From Croceibacterium segetis (GTDB lineage: Bacteria; Pseudomonadota; Alphaproteobacteria; Sphingomonadales; Sphingomonadaceae): 64,000 nucleotides of DNA. Location of the stretch: the NCBI RefSeq assembly GCF_011320115.1, contig NZ_JAANOZ010000004.1:186001-250000 (forward strand), written 5' to 3'. Under the pieces are notes generated by a model, which was not told the origin of the DNA, did not search any database, and was given only the letters and a program-made list of their open reading frames with translations. Every line of letters starts with the position of its first letter. Within the stretch, counting starts at the first letter, position 1. Shown piece by piece: positions 56,103-63,769 of this stretch. Position numbers and translations under genes: made by a program.

Positions 56103-57107
56103 CTAAGCAGCCTTGGCGGCGATCGCCTCCTGGCGTTCGATCCAGTTGGCTAGCAGCTCGATCCAGCTTCTCACCGGCTTGTCGGGCGGGCCCAGACCGA
56201 AGCCGTGCCCGCCTTCCTCGAAGAAATGCGCCTCGACCGGACGCTTGGCTGCGCGCAGCGCACGGAGCATGATGAAACTGTTGTCGACCGGGACCGCGGG
56301 ATCATCCATCGCGTGCACCAGGAATGTGGGTGGGGTCTCGGCGGTCACGTGAAGCGCGGGCGATCGGCGGGCTACGAGATCGGCCGACGGGCTCTCGCCA
56401 AGAAGGCGGAGCGAGCTTTCTGCGTGGCCCACACCAGGCTCATGGCTGATGACCGGATAGATCAACCCCACGGCGCGAGGCCGCGCGCTTTGGGCATCGG
56501 CCTTATCGGCGCCGGGATAAACCGGCTGGGCGAAATCTGTCGCCAAGCTCGCAGCGAGATGTCCGCCCGCCGAAAATCCTACCGCGTAAAGCTTCGCCGG
56601 ATCGCAGCCGTATTCGCCCGAATGAGCCCGGATCAAGCGTACTGCGCGCTGGGCGTCCTGCAACGGCACGTCGGCTCGGCCGGCCCAACCTTCTCCCGGC
56701 AGCCGATAGACGAGCACCAACACCGTATAGCCGCGCGCGGTCATCTCGCGCGCGATGTCGACGCCTTCGTTGGCGATCGACACGAACGTGTAGGCCCCGC
56801 CCGGGATCGACAGCAGGCTCCGCCCGTTCGGGCGCGCCGGACGGAACACCCGAAGATAGGGCTGCTCGATGTTGCGTAGGAAGACCGGCGGCGAACCCGC
56901 GGGCAGCGTCTGTGGGCGGAAACCGCCATTCGGCGCAGCGCCGCTCCACAACGGTATGGTGGCCGCAGCGTTCCATTGGGCCAGCGCCTCGGCGGAGGTG
57001 GCTTGCGCCAATGCAGGGCCTGCGCCGGCGGCCGCGATGAGTCCAGCGGAGGCGAATAGGAAGCGCCGCCGTTCGACTCCACCAGATCCCCCTGCATTCC
57101 CACTCAT
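56103..57107 (-). CDS. Tat-exported alpha/beta hydrolase (BD-FAE/acetylesterase-like)
   Basis: A 334-residue esterase. The signal carries the twin-arginine motif ERRRFLFASAG. Catalytic Ser is in AVGFSAGGHLAASLA, the oxyanion part in LLSIPGGAYTFVSIANEGVD, Asp in HAMDDPAVPVDN and His in FEEGGHGFGLGPPDKP. This set matches BD-FAE/acetylxylan-esterase-type enzymes, which remove acetyl or hydroxycinnamoyl groups. ATG 57107 is preceded by GGAGGGG; operator 4 lies 66 bp upstream. First gene of a two-hydrolase unit. Confidence 0.88.
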   Translation of the reverse strand: MSGNAGGSGGVERRRFLFASAGLIAAAGAGPALAQATSAEALAQWNAAATIPLWSGAAPNGGFRPQTLPAGSPPVFLRNIEQPYLRVFRPARPNGRSLLSIPGGAYTFVSIANEGVDIAREMTARGYTVLVLVYRLPGEGWAGRADVPLQDAQRAVRLIRAHSGEYGCDPAKLYAVGFSAGGHLAASLATDFAQPVYPGADKADAQSARPRAVGLIYPVISHEPGVGHAESSLRLLGESPSADLVARRSPALHVTAETPPTFLVHAMDDPAVPVDNSFIMLRALRAAKRPVEAHFFEEGGHGFGLGPPDKPVRSWIELLANWIERQEAIAAKAA

Positions 57108-57172
57108 CTGCCTGGGGCCCCTCCACTGGCTATCTTCGTCCCGGTCGATGCTATGACGGCTCACGCACATTT

Positions 57173-57184
57173 GCAACCGATTGC
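57173..57184. promoter_or_regulatory. LacI-type operator 4 (hydrolase unit promoter)
   Basis: GCAACCGATTGC differs from the other three cores in one position (T to C), 66 bp upstream of the hydrolase start at 57107. The wider context TTGCAACCGATTGCA keeps the flanking bases. Confidence 0.75.
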
Positions 57185-57439
57185 AGACGACCTCGCTAAG
57201 GCAACTTCTTTCTTGAGGCGGGGCTGCGGCCCGAAGGAAGTCGTCATGATCCGTTGCCTTGTGATCTCGAAGGGATGATGTCCAATCGGGAGGGATCCCG
57301 CCGTAGAGACGGAAGATGGCGCCGGGCCAACAATGTTGGTCGAGTTTACAGTGGTTTGCCAAGTTGCTGAATTCATCGGCATGATTTCGCGAGAGTTAAT
57401 AGCGAAACGCGCAGAAAACAAATAGAAACAATAGTTTGA

Positions 57440-57466
57440 GAAGCTTCTGCTCTGCCCTTGAGCTAC
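57440..57466. repeat. displaced 5' half of tRNA-Gly, presumed attachment-site remnant
   Basis: The 27 bases starting GAAGCTTCTGCTCTGCC and ending TTGAGCTAC match 44662-44688 inside the tRNA-Gly in the same orientation with one mismatch (A to C). It covers the D arm and the 5' side of the anticodon stem only; no T arm or acceptor follows, so it cannot be an active tRNA. It marks the right end of the island. Confidence 0.8.
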
Positions 57467-57565
57467 CCACCCGTGCGGGCCGGTCGACTGCCACAGGGTT
57501 CTGCCGGCGGTCGACCCAAAGCGCGCGCGCCGCGCGCGCCTTGCCGCGAAGACGGCGCAGAGTCG

Positions 57566-57594
57566 TTGACAATCCCGCAGCAGCTTCGCTATCG
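57566..57594 (+). promoter_or_regulatory. promoter of tRNA-Leu
   Basis: TTGACA at 57566-57571 and CTATCG at 57589-57594 are separated by 17 bp, a good sigma-70-type promoter 46 bp before the tRNA-Leu. Confidence 0.7.
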
Positions 57595-57640
57595 GCCCGG
57601 CCCTACCCGCCGCACGGCTTCGGCGCCGCGCGGCCCAAGT

Positions 57641-57727
57641 GCCCGGATGGCGGAATTGGTAGACGCACCGTCTTCAGGTGGCGGCGCTCGAAAGGGCGTG
57701 GAGGTTCGAGTCCTCTTCCGGGCACCA
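57641..57727 (+). tRNA. tRNA-Leu (anticodon CAG)
   Basis: Begins GCCCGGATGGCGGAATTGG and ends TCCGGGCACCA with encoded CCA. The acceptor arms pair GCCCGGA/TCCGGGC, the anticodon loop contains TTCAGGT with CAG, and a long variable arm (GCGGCGCTCGAAAGGGCGT) is typical of class II tRNA-Leu. Confidence 0.97.
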
Positions 57728-57732
57728 CTTAT

Positions 57733-57754
57733 TCTGGCGGCGTTGGCCGCCAGA
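57733..57754 (+). terminator. hairpin after tRNA-Leu
   Basis: TCTGGCGGC (57733-57741), loop GTTG and GCCGCCAGA (57746-57754) give a perfect 9-bp stem five bases after the tRNA end. There is no T tract, so it may be a factor-assisted terminator. Confidence 0.5.
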
Positions 57755-57902
57755 GCGTCCAAAAGCGCGGCAATCGGCCAAGAATGACCGCATGGCGGCC
57801 ATTGGGTACCGGCTCGAAGCCTGAGATGCCGCGGCGTCTCGGTGTCGACCGTTACGGCGACTTCTTTCTCGCCCTCCTCCGCGCGCGTCCCGGGCCCCGC
57901 GC

Positions 57903-58853
57903 CTAGCGCCCGGCGACCCTCGCCCCCTGGATGTCGACCACGCGGGGGCTCTTGGCGAAGAGCTGGCTGAAGGGATCATCGCCCATGTCCATCGTGTGCG
58001 GCTCGGTGCCTTCGCGCACGGTGGTGCGGCGCATGTCGCGCTTGTAGGTGTCGTAGGCGTATTCGCCGCCGCGGTGCATCGAGCACAGGTTGTCCCAGAT
58101 GACCATGTCGCCGGCGTTCCACTTCACGCTGAAGGTGTACTGCGGCTGGGTGCAGTGCTCGATCAGCTGGCGGATCAGCGCGCGGCCTTCCTCCCTGGGC
58201 ATGCCTTCGACGTCCATCGTGTGCGCGGCGATGAACAGCGCCTTGCGGCCGGAGCCCTTGTGGACGTGGACCAGCGGATGCTTAGCCCGCGGGCGCTCCT
58301 CGATCTCCTCGTCGGGAATGTCGGCGCCGGCCATCTTGCGGCTCCACCACAGCGAGTTGATGCCGACCTTGTCCTCGAGGAAGTCCTTCATCTCCTGCGG
58401 CAGGTCCTCGTAGGCGCTGCGGGTATCGGCGAACGACGTCTCGCCGCCTTCGGGCGGGACTTCGTGGGCGAGCAGCAGCGAATAGCTGGTGCGCTTTTCC
58501 ATGAACGCGCTGTCGGTGTGCCACAGGCGGTCGCCCTTGCGGTACTGGATCGCCGCCGGGTCCTGGGTAACTTCGCCATCGACGTTGAGGTTGCTGGCGT
58601 CGAACAGCTCGGGAAACGGCAGGCGGAACTTGACGCCCTCGCGCCGCGGCACCCGCTCGAGATAGCCGAAATTGCGGCTGAACTCGACGTGGTCGGCGTC
58701 GGACATGTGGGTGTCGCGCCACACGGTAACGCCCCAGGTGTCCATCGCGTCGGTGACTTGCCTGACCTCGTCCTCGGTCAATTTGCGGGTCAGATCGAGC
58801 CCCGAGCAGACGGCGCCGAAGCGCGGCAGGATCGGTTCGACTTTGAGCGGCAT
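57903..58853 (-). CDS. TauD/TfdA-family Fe(II)/2-oxoglutarate dioxygenase
   Basis: A 316-residue non-haem iron dioxygenase. The facial triad is seen in LWHTDSAFMEK (His-x-Asp) and SMHRGGEYAYD (second His), with DMRRTTVREGT providing the 2-oxoglutarate-binding Arg. TauD and TfdA family members hydroxylate sulfonates, phenoxyacetates and others; substrate not resolved here. An 18-bp imperfect palindrome with CATG centre lies 20 bp upstream of the start, and a 103-bp repeat further upstream. No adjacent sulfonate transporter. Confidence 0.9.
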   Translation of the reverse strand: MPLKVEPILPRFGAVCSGLDLTRKLTEDEVRQVTDAMDTWGVTVWRDTHMSDADHVEFSRNFGYLERVPRREGVKFRLPFPELFDASNLNVDGEVTQDPAAIQYRKGDRLWHTDSAFMEKRTSYSLLLAHEVPPEGGETSFADTRSAYEDLPQEMKDFLEDKVGINSLWWSRKMAGADIPDEEIEERPRAKHPLVHVHKGSGRKALFIAAHTMDVEGMPREEGRALIRQLIEHCTQPQYTFSVKWNAGDMVIWDNLCSMHRGGEYAYDTYKRDMRRTTVREGTEPHTMDMGDDPFSQLFAKSPRVVDIQGARVAGR

Positions 58854-58872
58854 TGCGACTCTCCAACAAAAT

Positions 58873-58890
58873 TACGTATCATGCTACATA
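58873..58890. promoter_or_regulatory. imperfect 18-bp palindrome upstream of the TauD gene
   Basis: TACGTATCATGCTACATA matches its reverse complement at 14 of 18 positions around CATG. Lying 20 bp upstream of the TauD-family start, it could be a repressor site. No regulator gene is adjacent. Confidence 0.35.
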
Positions 58891-58955
58891 ACGCATTCGC
58901 GGCCGAATTTGAAGACCCTCGGCCCGCCGTCGCGCCACTTGGGCCGCGGCCACGA

Positions 58956-59058
58956 CCGGGTGACACCTTACGGACCCTGTCACCCAAGCGTCGCCCGAGA
59001 AACAACGCATTTCCGCGGGTTTCGGTCTGGGCGACAGGGTGACACTTCTCCAACACGA
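58956..59058. repeat. 103-bp dispersed intergenic repeat, copy B
   Basis: The same length as copy A at 18572-18674, about 92 of 103 positions identical, same orientation. It lies upstream of the TauD-family gene and downstream of the MaoC gene, the same position relative to a minus-strand gene as copy A. Confidence 0.85.
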
Positions 59059-59133
59059 TTTCATCGGGCAGCGACTCGGCAACGGCATGACCGTGCCAAA
59101 CCCATGCCCCTGTAGGAAAGCGAAATCTTGGCG

Positions 59134-59586
59134 CTACGCCGGGCGCTTGCGCTGCAGCGAGGCGCGCTTGCAGTGAGCCACGAGCTCGCCGTGCTGGTTG
59201 TAGGCGCGGTGGGCAAAGGTGACGATGCCCTGGTTGGGCCGGCTCCGGCTTTCGCGCACCTCGAGCACTTCGGTCTCGATCCGCAAGGTGTCGCCGACGA
59301 AGATCGGCGCGGGGAAGCGCACCTCGTCCCAACCGAGGTTGGCGACCGCGGTGCCTTGCGTCGTGTCGTTGACCGAGATCCCGACCATCAGCCCGAGTGT
59401 GAAGCACGAGTTGACGAGGATCTGCCCGTATTCGGTCGATTTCATGTACTCGGCGTCGAGGTGCAGCGGCGCGGGGTTGTGCGTCAGCGTGCTCATCAGC
59501 AGGTTGTCGGTCTCGGTCACCGTGCGGCGCAACGGGTGGTCGAACAGCCGCCCGACCTCGAATTCCTCGAACCACAATCCGGCCAT
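59134..59586 (-). CDS. MaoC-family hot-dog hydratase
   Basis: A 150-residue single hot-dog domain. The catalytic hydratase-2 motif appears in THNPAPLHLDAEYMKSTEYG and the following GQILVNSCFTLG. It may hydrate an enoyl-CoA; the single-domain form is found beside acyl-CoA pathways, and here the valine/branched-chain degradation genes lie close by on the other strand. Not coupled to a neighbour. Confidence 0.88.
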   Translation of the reverse strand: MAGLWFEEFEVGRLFDHPLRRTVTETDNLLMSTLTHNPAPLHLDAEYMKSTEYGQILVNSCFTLGLMVGISVNDTTQGTAVANLGWDEVRFPAPIFVGDTLRIETEVLEVRESRSRPNQGIVTFAHRAYNQHGELVAHCKRASLQRKRPA

Positions 59587-59679
59587 GGCTTGCCTCCTCG
59601 AAGGGAGGCCCTAGCACGGCCGCTCGGGAGCGCGCTATAGGTGCCGGGTGGCCGGGAGAGACCGCATGGGAGACCAGGC

Positions 59680-59982
59680 ATGAGACGCGTTTCGAGCCCC
59701 GCCATCGCAGCGCTGCTGGCCAGCTGCGCCGCCACGACGCCACCGGCGGGCGAGACCCCGCCGGCCCGCGACGTCAAAGGCACTTGCCAGCGCGAGCCCG
59801 GCCAGCGGTTCATCGGCATGAAAGCGAGCGGCGCGCTCGGCCGCGAAATGCTCGCGGCGACGGGCGCCACGGTCCTGCGCTGGGTTCCCCCGCGCACCGC
59901 CGTGACGATGGACTTCAGTCCGTCGCGGCTCACGGTGAGCTTTGACGACGATCTGGTCGTCACGAAGGTCTCCTGCACCTGA
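59680..59982 (+). CDS. I78-family protease-inhibitor-like lipoprotein
   Basis: A 100-residue lipoprotein with the lipobox LLASCAA (Cys16). The mature domain has the peptidase inhibitor I78 layout: CQREPGQRFIGMKASG near residue 36, the stretch RWVPPRTAVTMD and terminal VVTKVSC, the first and last Cys likely paired. I78 inhibitors are small periplasmic inhibitors of serine proteases. It may protect the cell from its own secreted proteases, for example the S8 protease at the left edge; that link is speculation. Confidence 0.72.
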   Translation: MRRVSSPAIAALLASCAATTPPAGETPPARDVKGTCQREPGQRFIGMKASGALGREMLAATGATVLRWVPPRTAVTMDFSPSRLTVSFDDDLVVTKVSCT

Positions 59983-60063
59983 GGCGGTTGCATAAGAAAC
60001 CGGTTGCTCGCCCCAATCGAGCGCCATAGGGAGCGGCCATCCGCAATGGGAGAGGACAAGATC

Positions 60064-60468
60064 GTGCCCGAACCGCAGGACGGACGCCAGCGCATCCCGC
60101 CGCTTTCGCGCTTCGAGGAGCAGGCCCAGTTCACCCGCGCGATCCGCGTCGGCGACCGGATCATCGTCTCGGGCAACATCGGCAGCGAGGCGGACGGAAC
60201 GATCTCGCCCGACGCCGGGCGCCAGGCGGAACGCTGCTTCGAGCAGATCCTCGATTACATCGGCCAACTCGGCGGCCATTCGGGCGACGTTGTGCGGGTG
60301 CGCATGTTCGTCACCGACATCAAGGATGCCGAGGCGGTGACCGCCGCCTTCACCCATGCGGTGGGCCATGCCCGGCCGGCGGGCACGCTGGTCGCCGTCG
60401 CCGCGCTCGCCGGGCCCGCGTTCAAGGTCGAGATCGAGGCCGAGGCCGTGGTCGGAAGCGGGCAATGA
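60064..60468 (+). CDS. RidA-family protein
   Basis: A 134-residue protein of the RidA/YjgF family, which hydrolyses reactive enamine/imine intermediates. Family segments are TRAIRVGDRIIVSGNIGSEA and EQILDYIGQLGGHSGDVVRV with RMFVTDIKDAE. GTG 60064 has GGGAGAGGA seven bases upstream; an ATG at 60046 is possible but adds residues before the ribosome site. It overlaps the acyl-CoA dehydrogenase by 4 bp (ATGA) and so is part of the valine-catabolism-like unit. Confidence 0.88.
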   Translation: MPEPQDGRQRIPPLSRFEEQAQFTRAIRVGDRIIVSGNIGSEADGTISPDAGRQAERCFEQILDYIGQLGGHSGDVVRVRMFVTDIKDAEAVTAAFTHAVGHARPAGTLVAVAALAGPAFKVEIEAEAVVGSGQ

Positions 60469-61610
60469 GCGGACAGTTCGAACTCACCGACGACCAGCTC
60501 GCCATCCAGGAGATGGCGCAGCGCTTCACCGCCGACGCGATCACCCCGCACGCGGCCGAGTGGGACGAGAAGCACACCTTCCCCCGCGCCACGATCCGCG
60601 CGGCGGCCGAGCTCGGCTTCGGCTCGATCTACGTCAGCGAAGAGAGCGGCGGGATCGGCCTCGGCCGGCTCGAGGCGGCGCTGATCATGGAGGCGATGGC
60701 GTATGGCTGCCCCTCCACATCCGCGTTCATTTCGATCCACAACATGGCCGCGTGGATGATCGACCGGTTCGGGTCGCAGGCGGTCAAGGACAAGTACCTG
60801 CCGCGCCTGATCGGCATGGAGCAGTTCGCCAGCTACTGCCTGACCGAGCCCAGTTCCGGCTCGGACGCGGCGGCTTTGAAGAGCAAGGCGGTCAAGGACG
60901 GCGACGACTGGCTGGTCACCGGCACCAAGCAGTTCATTTCGGGCGGCGGCGAGAACGAGATCTACGTGACGATGGTCCGCACCGGCGAGGACGGGCCGAA
61001 AGGCATCTCGTGCGTGGTGATCGAGAAGGACATGCCCGGCGTCAGCTTCGGAGCGCAGGAGAAGAAGCTCGGCTGGCACTCGCAGCCGACCGCCGCGCTC
61101 AACCTCGACAACGTCCGCGTGCCGGCGGAAAACATGGTCGGCGGCCTCGGCGAAGGCTTCCGCATCGCGATGATGGGGCTCGACGGCGGGCGGCTCAACA
61201 TTGGCGCCTGCTCGCTCGGGGGCGCGCAGCGCTGCCTCGACGAAGCGGTCAAGTATACCAAGGAACGCCAGCAGTTCGGACGTGCCATCGCCGACTTCCA
61301 GAACACCCAGTTCACCCTCGCCGACATGGCCACCGACCTCGAAGCGGCCCGCGCGCTGCTTTACCGCGCGGCGGTCAAGGTGACCGAGAACGCGCCTGAC
61401 AAGACCCGTTTCGCTGCGATGGCCAAGCGCTTCGCCACCGACGCGGGGAGCGCGATCGTCGACAAGGCGCTGCAGCTCCACGGCGGCTACGGCTACCTGC
61501 AGGATTACCCGATCGAGCGCTTCTGGCGCGATCTCAGGGTGCATTCGATCCTCGAGGGGACCAACCAGATCATGCGGATGATCGTCGGGCGGGACTTGCT
61601 GCGGCAGTGA
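60465..61610 (+). CDS. acyl-CoA dehydrogenase, probably isobutyryl-CoA dehydrogenase
   Basis: A 381-residue FAD-dependent acyl-CoA dehydrogenase. The catalytic Glu lies in HSILEGTNQIMRMIVGRDLL, and the FAD/substrate segments YCLTEPSSGSDAAALKSKAV and QFGRAIADFQNTQFTLADMA are typical. The neighbouring 3-hydroxyisobutyryl-CoA hydrolase-like gene makes isobutyryl-CoA (valine degradation) the likely substrate. It overlaps RidA upstream; a 127-bp palindromic repeat follows directly after its stop. Confidence 0.9.
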   Translation: MSGQFELTDDQLAIQEMAQRFTADAITPHAAEWDEKHTFPRATIRAAAELGFGSIYVSEESGGIGLGRLEAALIMEAMAYGCPSTSAFISIHNMAAWMIDRFGSQAVKDKYLPRLIGMEQFASYCLTEPSSGSDAAALKSKAVKDGDDWLVTGTKQFISGGGENEIYVTMVRTGEDGPKGISCVVIEKDMPGVSFGAQEKKLGWHSQPTAALNLDNVRVPAENMVGGLGEGFRIAMMGLDGGRLNIGACSLGGAQRCLDEAVKYTKERQQFGRAIADFQNTQFTLADMATDLEAARALLYRAAVKVTENAPDKTRFAAMAKRFATDAGSAIVDKALQLHGGYGYLQDYPIERFWRDLRVHSILEGTNQIMRMIVGRDLLRQ

Positions 61611-61737
61611 TCCTTCGAGACGCGTCTTCGCGACGCCGCTGCGCGGCTCCTCAGCCGCTCCTCAGGATGAGCGGCCATCTTCCCTTTCCGCTCATCCTGA
61701 GGAGGGACTGAGCTTGTCGAAGGCCCGTCTCGAAGGA
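61611..61737. repeat. REP-like long palindromic intergenic element
   Basis: Outer arms TCCTTCGAGACG (61611-61622) and CGTCTCGAAGGA (61726-61737) and inner arms CTCCTCAGGATGAGCGG (61658-61674) and CCGCTCATCCTGAGGAG (61688-61704) are exact reverse complements. The stretch between the arms includes GGAGGGACTGAGCTTGTCGA, a sequence I know from intergenic repeats of many alphaproteobacteria. It splits the valine-type unit. Confidence 0.85.
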
Positions 61738-61745
61738 CTCCGCGC

Positions 61746-62798
61746 ATGACCGCCGAAGTTCACCTCCACACCCACGGCCGCGTCGGCCACGTCTCGCTCG
61801 CTCGCCCCAAGGCGCTGCACGCGCTGACGCAGGCGATGTGCGAGGCCATGAGCGAGGCGCTGCTCGGCTGGCGCGACGACCCGCAAATCGAAGCGGTGCT
61901 GATCGACCATGCCGAAGGCCGCGGCTTCTGCGCCGGCGGCGACGTGGCGCTGGTGCGGCGCTCGGCGCTCGAGGACGGCGGCGCGGCGGGGCGGGCGTTC
62001 TTCTTCGCCGAATACCGCCTCAACCACCTGCTGTTCACCTACCCCAAGCCGGTCGCCGCCTTCATGGACGGGATGACGATGGGCGGCGGCGTCGGCATCT
62101 CGCAGCCGGCGAAGTACCGCGTGGCGACCGAGAACACGCTGTTCGCGATGCCCGAAGGGGCGATCGGGCTGTTTCCCGACGTCGGCGCGGGCTGGTACCT
62201 GCCGCGGCTCAAGGGCCGCGCCGGGGCATTCATGGCGCTGACCGGCGCGCGGCTCGACGGGGCGGAATGCCTCTGGGCAGGCCTGGCGACGCATTACCTG
62301 CAGAGCGAGCGGCTCGCCGAGGCGAAGGCGCGGATCGCCGACAGGCCGAGCGAAATCGCCGCGATCCTCGCCGAACTATCCGCCGAACCGCCAGCAGCGC
62401 GCATCGCGGGCAATGCCGAACGGATCGACCGGTTGTTCGCGTCGGACAGCCTCGAAGAGATCATTGCCGCACTCGAAGGCGATCCGTCGGACTGGGCGGC
62501 GAAGGAGCTCAAGGCCGTTACCACCAAGTGCCCGACCACCGCCAAGGTCGCCCTGCGCGAATTCGCCGAAGGCGCGCCCCGGACCGACTTCGCGGAGGAA
62601 ATGCGCGCCGAATACCGCCTCGCCGCGCGGATGATGCTGCGGTCCGATTTCGCCGAGGGGGTGCGCGCGGTGCTGATCGACAAGGACAACGCGCCACGGT
62701 GGAATCCCGCCGCGCCCGAAGGGGTTACGGCCGAAGCGCTCGACGAAATCTTCGCTCCGCTTCCGGCGGGCGAGGAGTGGTCGCCCTTCCCCGCTTAG
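61746..62798 (+). CDS. enoyl-CoA hydratase family protein, probably 3-hydroxyisobutyryl-CoA hydrolase
   Basis: A 350-residue crotonase-fold protein with the extended C-terminus of HIBYL-CoA hydrolase. Signatures are [35 protein letters not shown] and [20 protein letters not shown]. In valine breakdown it hydrolyses 3-hydroxyisobutyryl-CoA. It is downstream of the isobutyryl-CoA-dehydrogenase-like gene in the same direction. Confidence 0.88.
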   Translation: MTAEVHLHTHGRVGHVSLARPKALHALTQAMCEAMSEALLGWRDDPQIEAVLIDHAEGRGFCAGGDVALVRRSALEDGGAAGRAFFFAEYRLNHLLFTYPKPVAAFMDGMTMGGGVGISQPAKYRVATENTLFAMPEGAIGLFPDVGAGWYLPRLKGRAGAFMALTGARLDGAECLWAGLATHYLQSERLAEAKARIADRPSEIAAILAELSAEPPAARIAGNAERIDRLFASDSLEEIIAALEGDPSDWAAKELKAVTTKCPTTAKVALREFAEGAPRTDFAEEMRAEYRLAARMMLRSDFAEGVRAVLIDKDNAPRWNPAAPEGVTAEALDEIFAPLPAGEEWSPFPA

Positions 62799-62848
62799 CC
62801 AGCGCAAAGAAAATCTCCGCGCGGTTTCCCTTGCGGTTCACCGCCGCG

Positions 62849-63769
62849 ATGGGCAATTCGCTCGCCATGCAGCGCCTGACCCATCTCCAGCGTCTCGAGG
62901 CGGAGAGCATCCATATCATGCGCGAAGTCGTCGCCGAGGCGTCCAATCCGGTGATGCTCTATTCGGTCGGCAAGGACAGCGCGGTGATGCTGCACCTCGC
63001 CAAGAAGGCGTTCTACCCCGCCCCGCCCCCCTTCCCGCTGCTCCACGTCGACACCACCTGGAAGTTCCGGGACATGTACGCGCTGCGCGACAAGGCGGCG
63101 AAAGACGCGGGGATGGAGCTGCTGGTCTACCAGAACCCCGAGGCCAAGGAGCGCGGGATCAACCCGTTCGACCACGGGCCGCTGCACACCGACATGTGGA
63201 AGACCGAGGGGCTCAAGCAGGCGCTCGACCAATACGGCTTCGATGCCGCGTTCGGCGGCGCCCGGCGCGACGAGGAGAAGAGCCGCGCCAAGGAACGAAT
63301 CTTCAGCTTCCGCACCAACAGCCACGGGTGGGACCCGAAGAACCAGCGGCCCGAGCTGTGGAACCTCTACAACGCAAGGAAAGCCAAGGGCGAGAGCATC
63401 CGCGTGTTCCCGCTCTCCAACTGGACCGAGCTCGACATCTGGCAATACATCATGGCCGAGAACATCGAGATCGTGCCGCTGTACATGGCCGCCAAACGGC
63501 CCACCGTGGAGCGCGACGGCCTGCTGCTGATGGTCGACGACGACCGCTTCCCATTGGAGCCCGGCGAGGAGCCGGTGATGCGCTCGATCCGCTTCCGCAC
63601 GCTCGGCTGCTACCCGTTGACCGGCGCGATCGAGAGCGAGGCGGCGACGCTGCCCGAGGTGGTCCAGGAAATGCTTCTGACCACCACCAGTGAGCGCCAG
63701 GGCCGGGCGATCGACAAGGACGCCGGCGGCGCCGGCATGGAGAAGAAGAAGCAGGAGGGCTATTTCTGA
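62849..63769 (+). CDS. cysD: sulfate adenylyltransferase subunit 2
   Basis: CysD forms APS from ATP and sulfate with the GTPase CysN, the first step of sulfate assimilation. The 306-residue product (ATG 62849, a second ATG at 62867 is possible) has the PP-loop [19 protein letters not shown], the stretch [20 protein letters not shown] and the terminal [14 protein letters not shown]. It shares one base with the cysN start (TGATG). It supplies activated sulfate, which PAPS-using sulfotransferases such as the one at 8295-9782 would draw on. Confidence 0.97.
   Translation: MGNSLAMQRLTHLQRLEAESIHIMREVVAEASNPVMLYSVGKDSAVMLHLAKKAFYPAPPPFPLLHVDTTWKFRDMYALRDKAAKDAGMELLVYQNPEAKERGINPFDHGPLHTDMWKTEGLKQALDQYGFDAAFGGARRDEEKSRAKERIFSFRTNSHGWDPKNQRPELWNLYNARKAKGESIRVFPLSNWTELDIWQYIMAENIEIVPLYMAAKRPTVERDGLLLMVDDDRFPLEPGEEPVMRSIRFRTLGCYPLTGAIESEAATLPEVVQEMLLTTTSERQGRAIDKDAGGAGMEKKKQEGYF

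Larger units (their letters stand above)
44695..57466. mobile_element. tRNA-Gly-anchored genomic island carrying a LacI-controlled sugar-ester locus
   Basis: The segment runs from the 5' end of an intact tRNA-Gly to a 27-bp fragment matching the 5' half of that tRNA (26 of 27 identical, 57440-57466). A degenerate tyrosine recombinase 3' end sits directly next to the tRNA. This fits an integration into the tRNA gene near the anticodon stem, with the element restoring the tRNA and displacing the original 5' half. It carries nine genes plus a regulator-specific operator set. The boundary and the event are inferred from this pattern. Confidence 0.7.

Noticed and set aside
57161-57421. An 86-codon minus-strand frame between the hydrolase and the tRNA fragment
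   Set aside because: It overlaps the operator at 57173, has no ribosome site that I can see, and the product shows no family pattern. I read the stretch as non-coding.
57440-57466. A second tRNA-Gly gene
   Set aside because: Only the D arm and part of the anticodon arm are present, with no T arm or matching acceptor stem; it is a fragment.
57517-57540. Alternating GCGCGC tract as a functional site
   Set aside because: Such purine-pyrimidine tracts are expected by chance in this GC content; there is no symmetry linked to a gene start.
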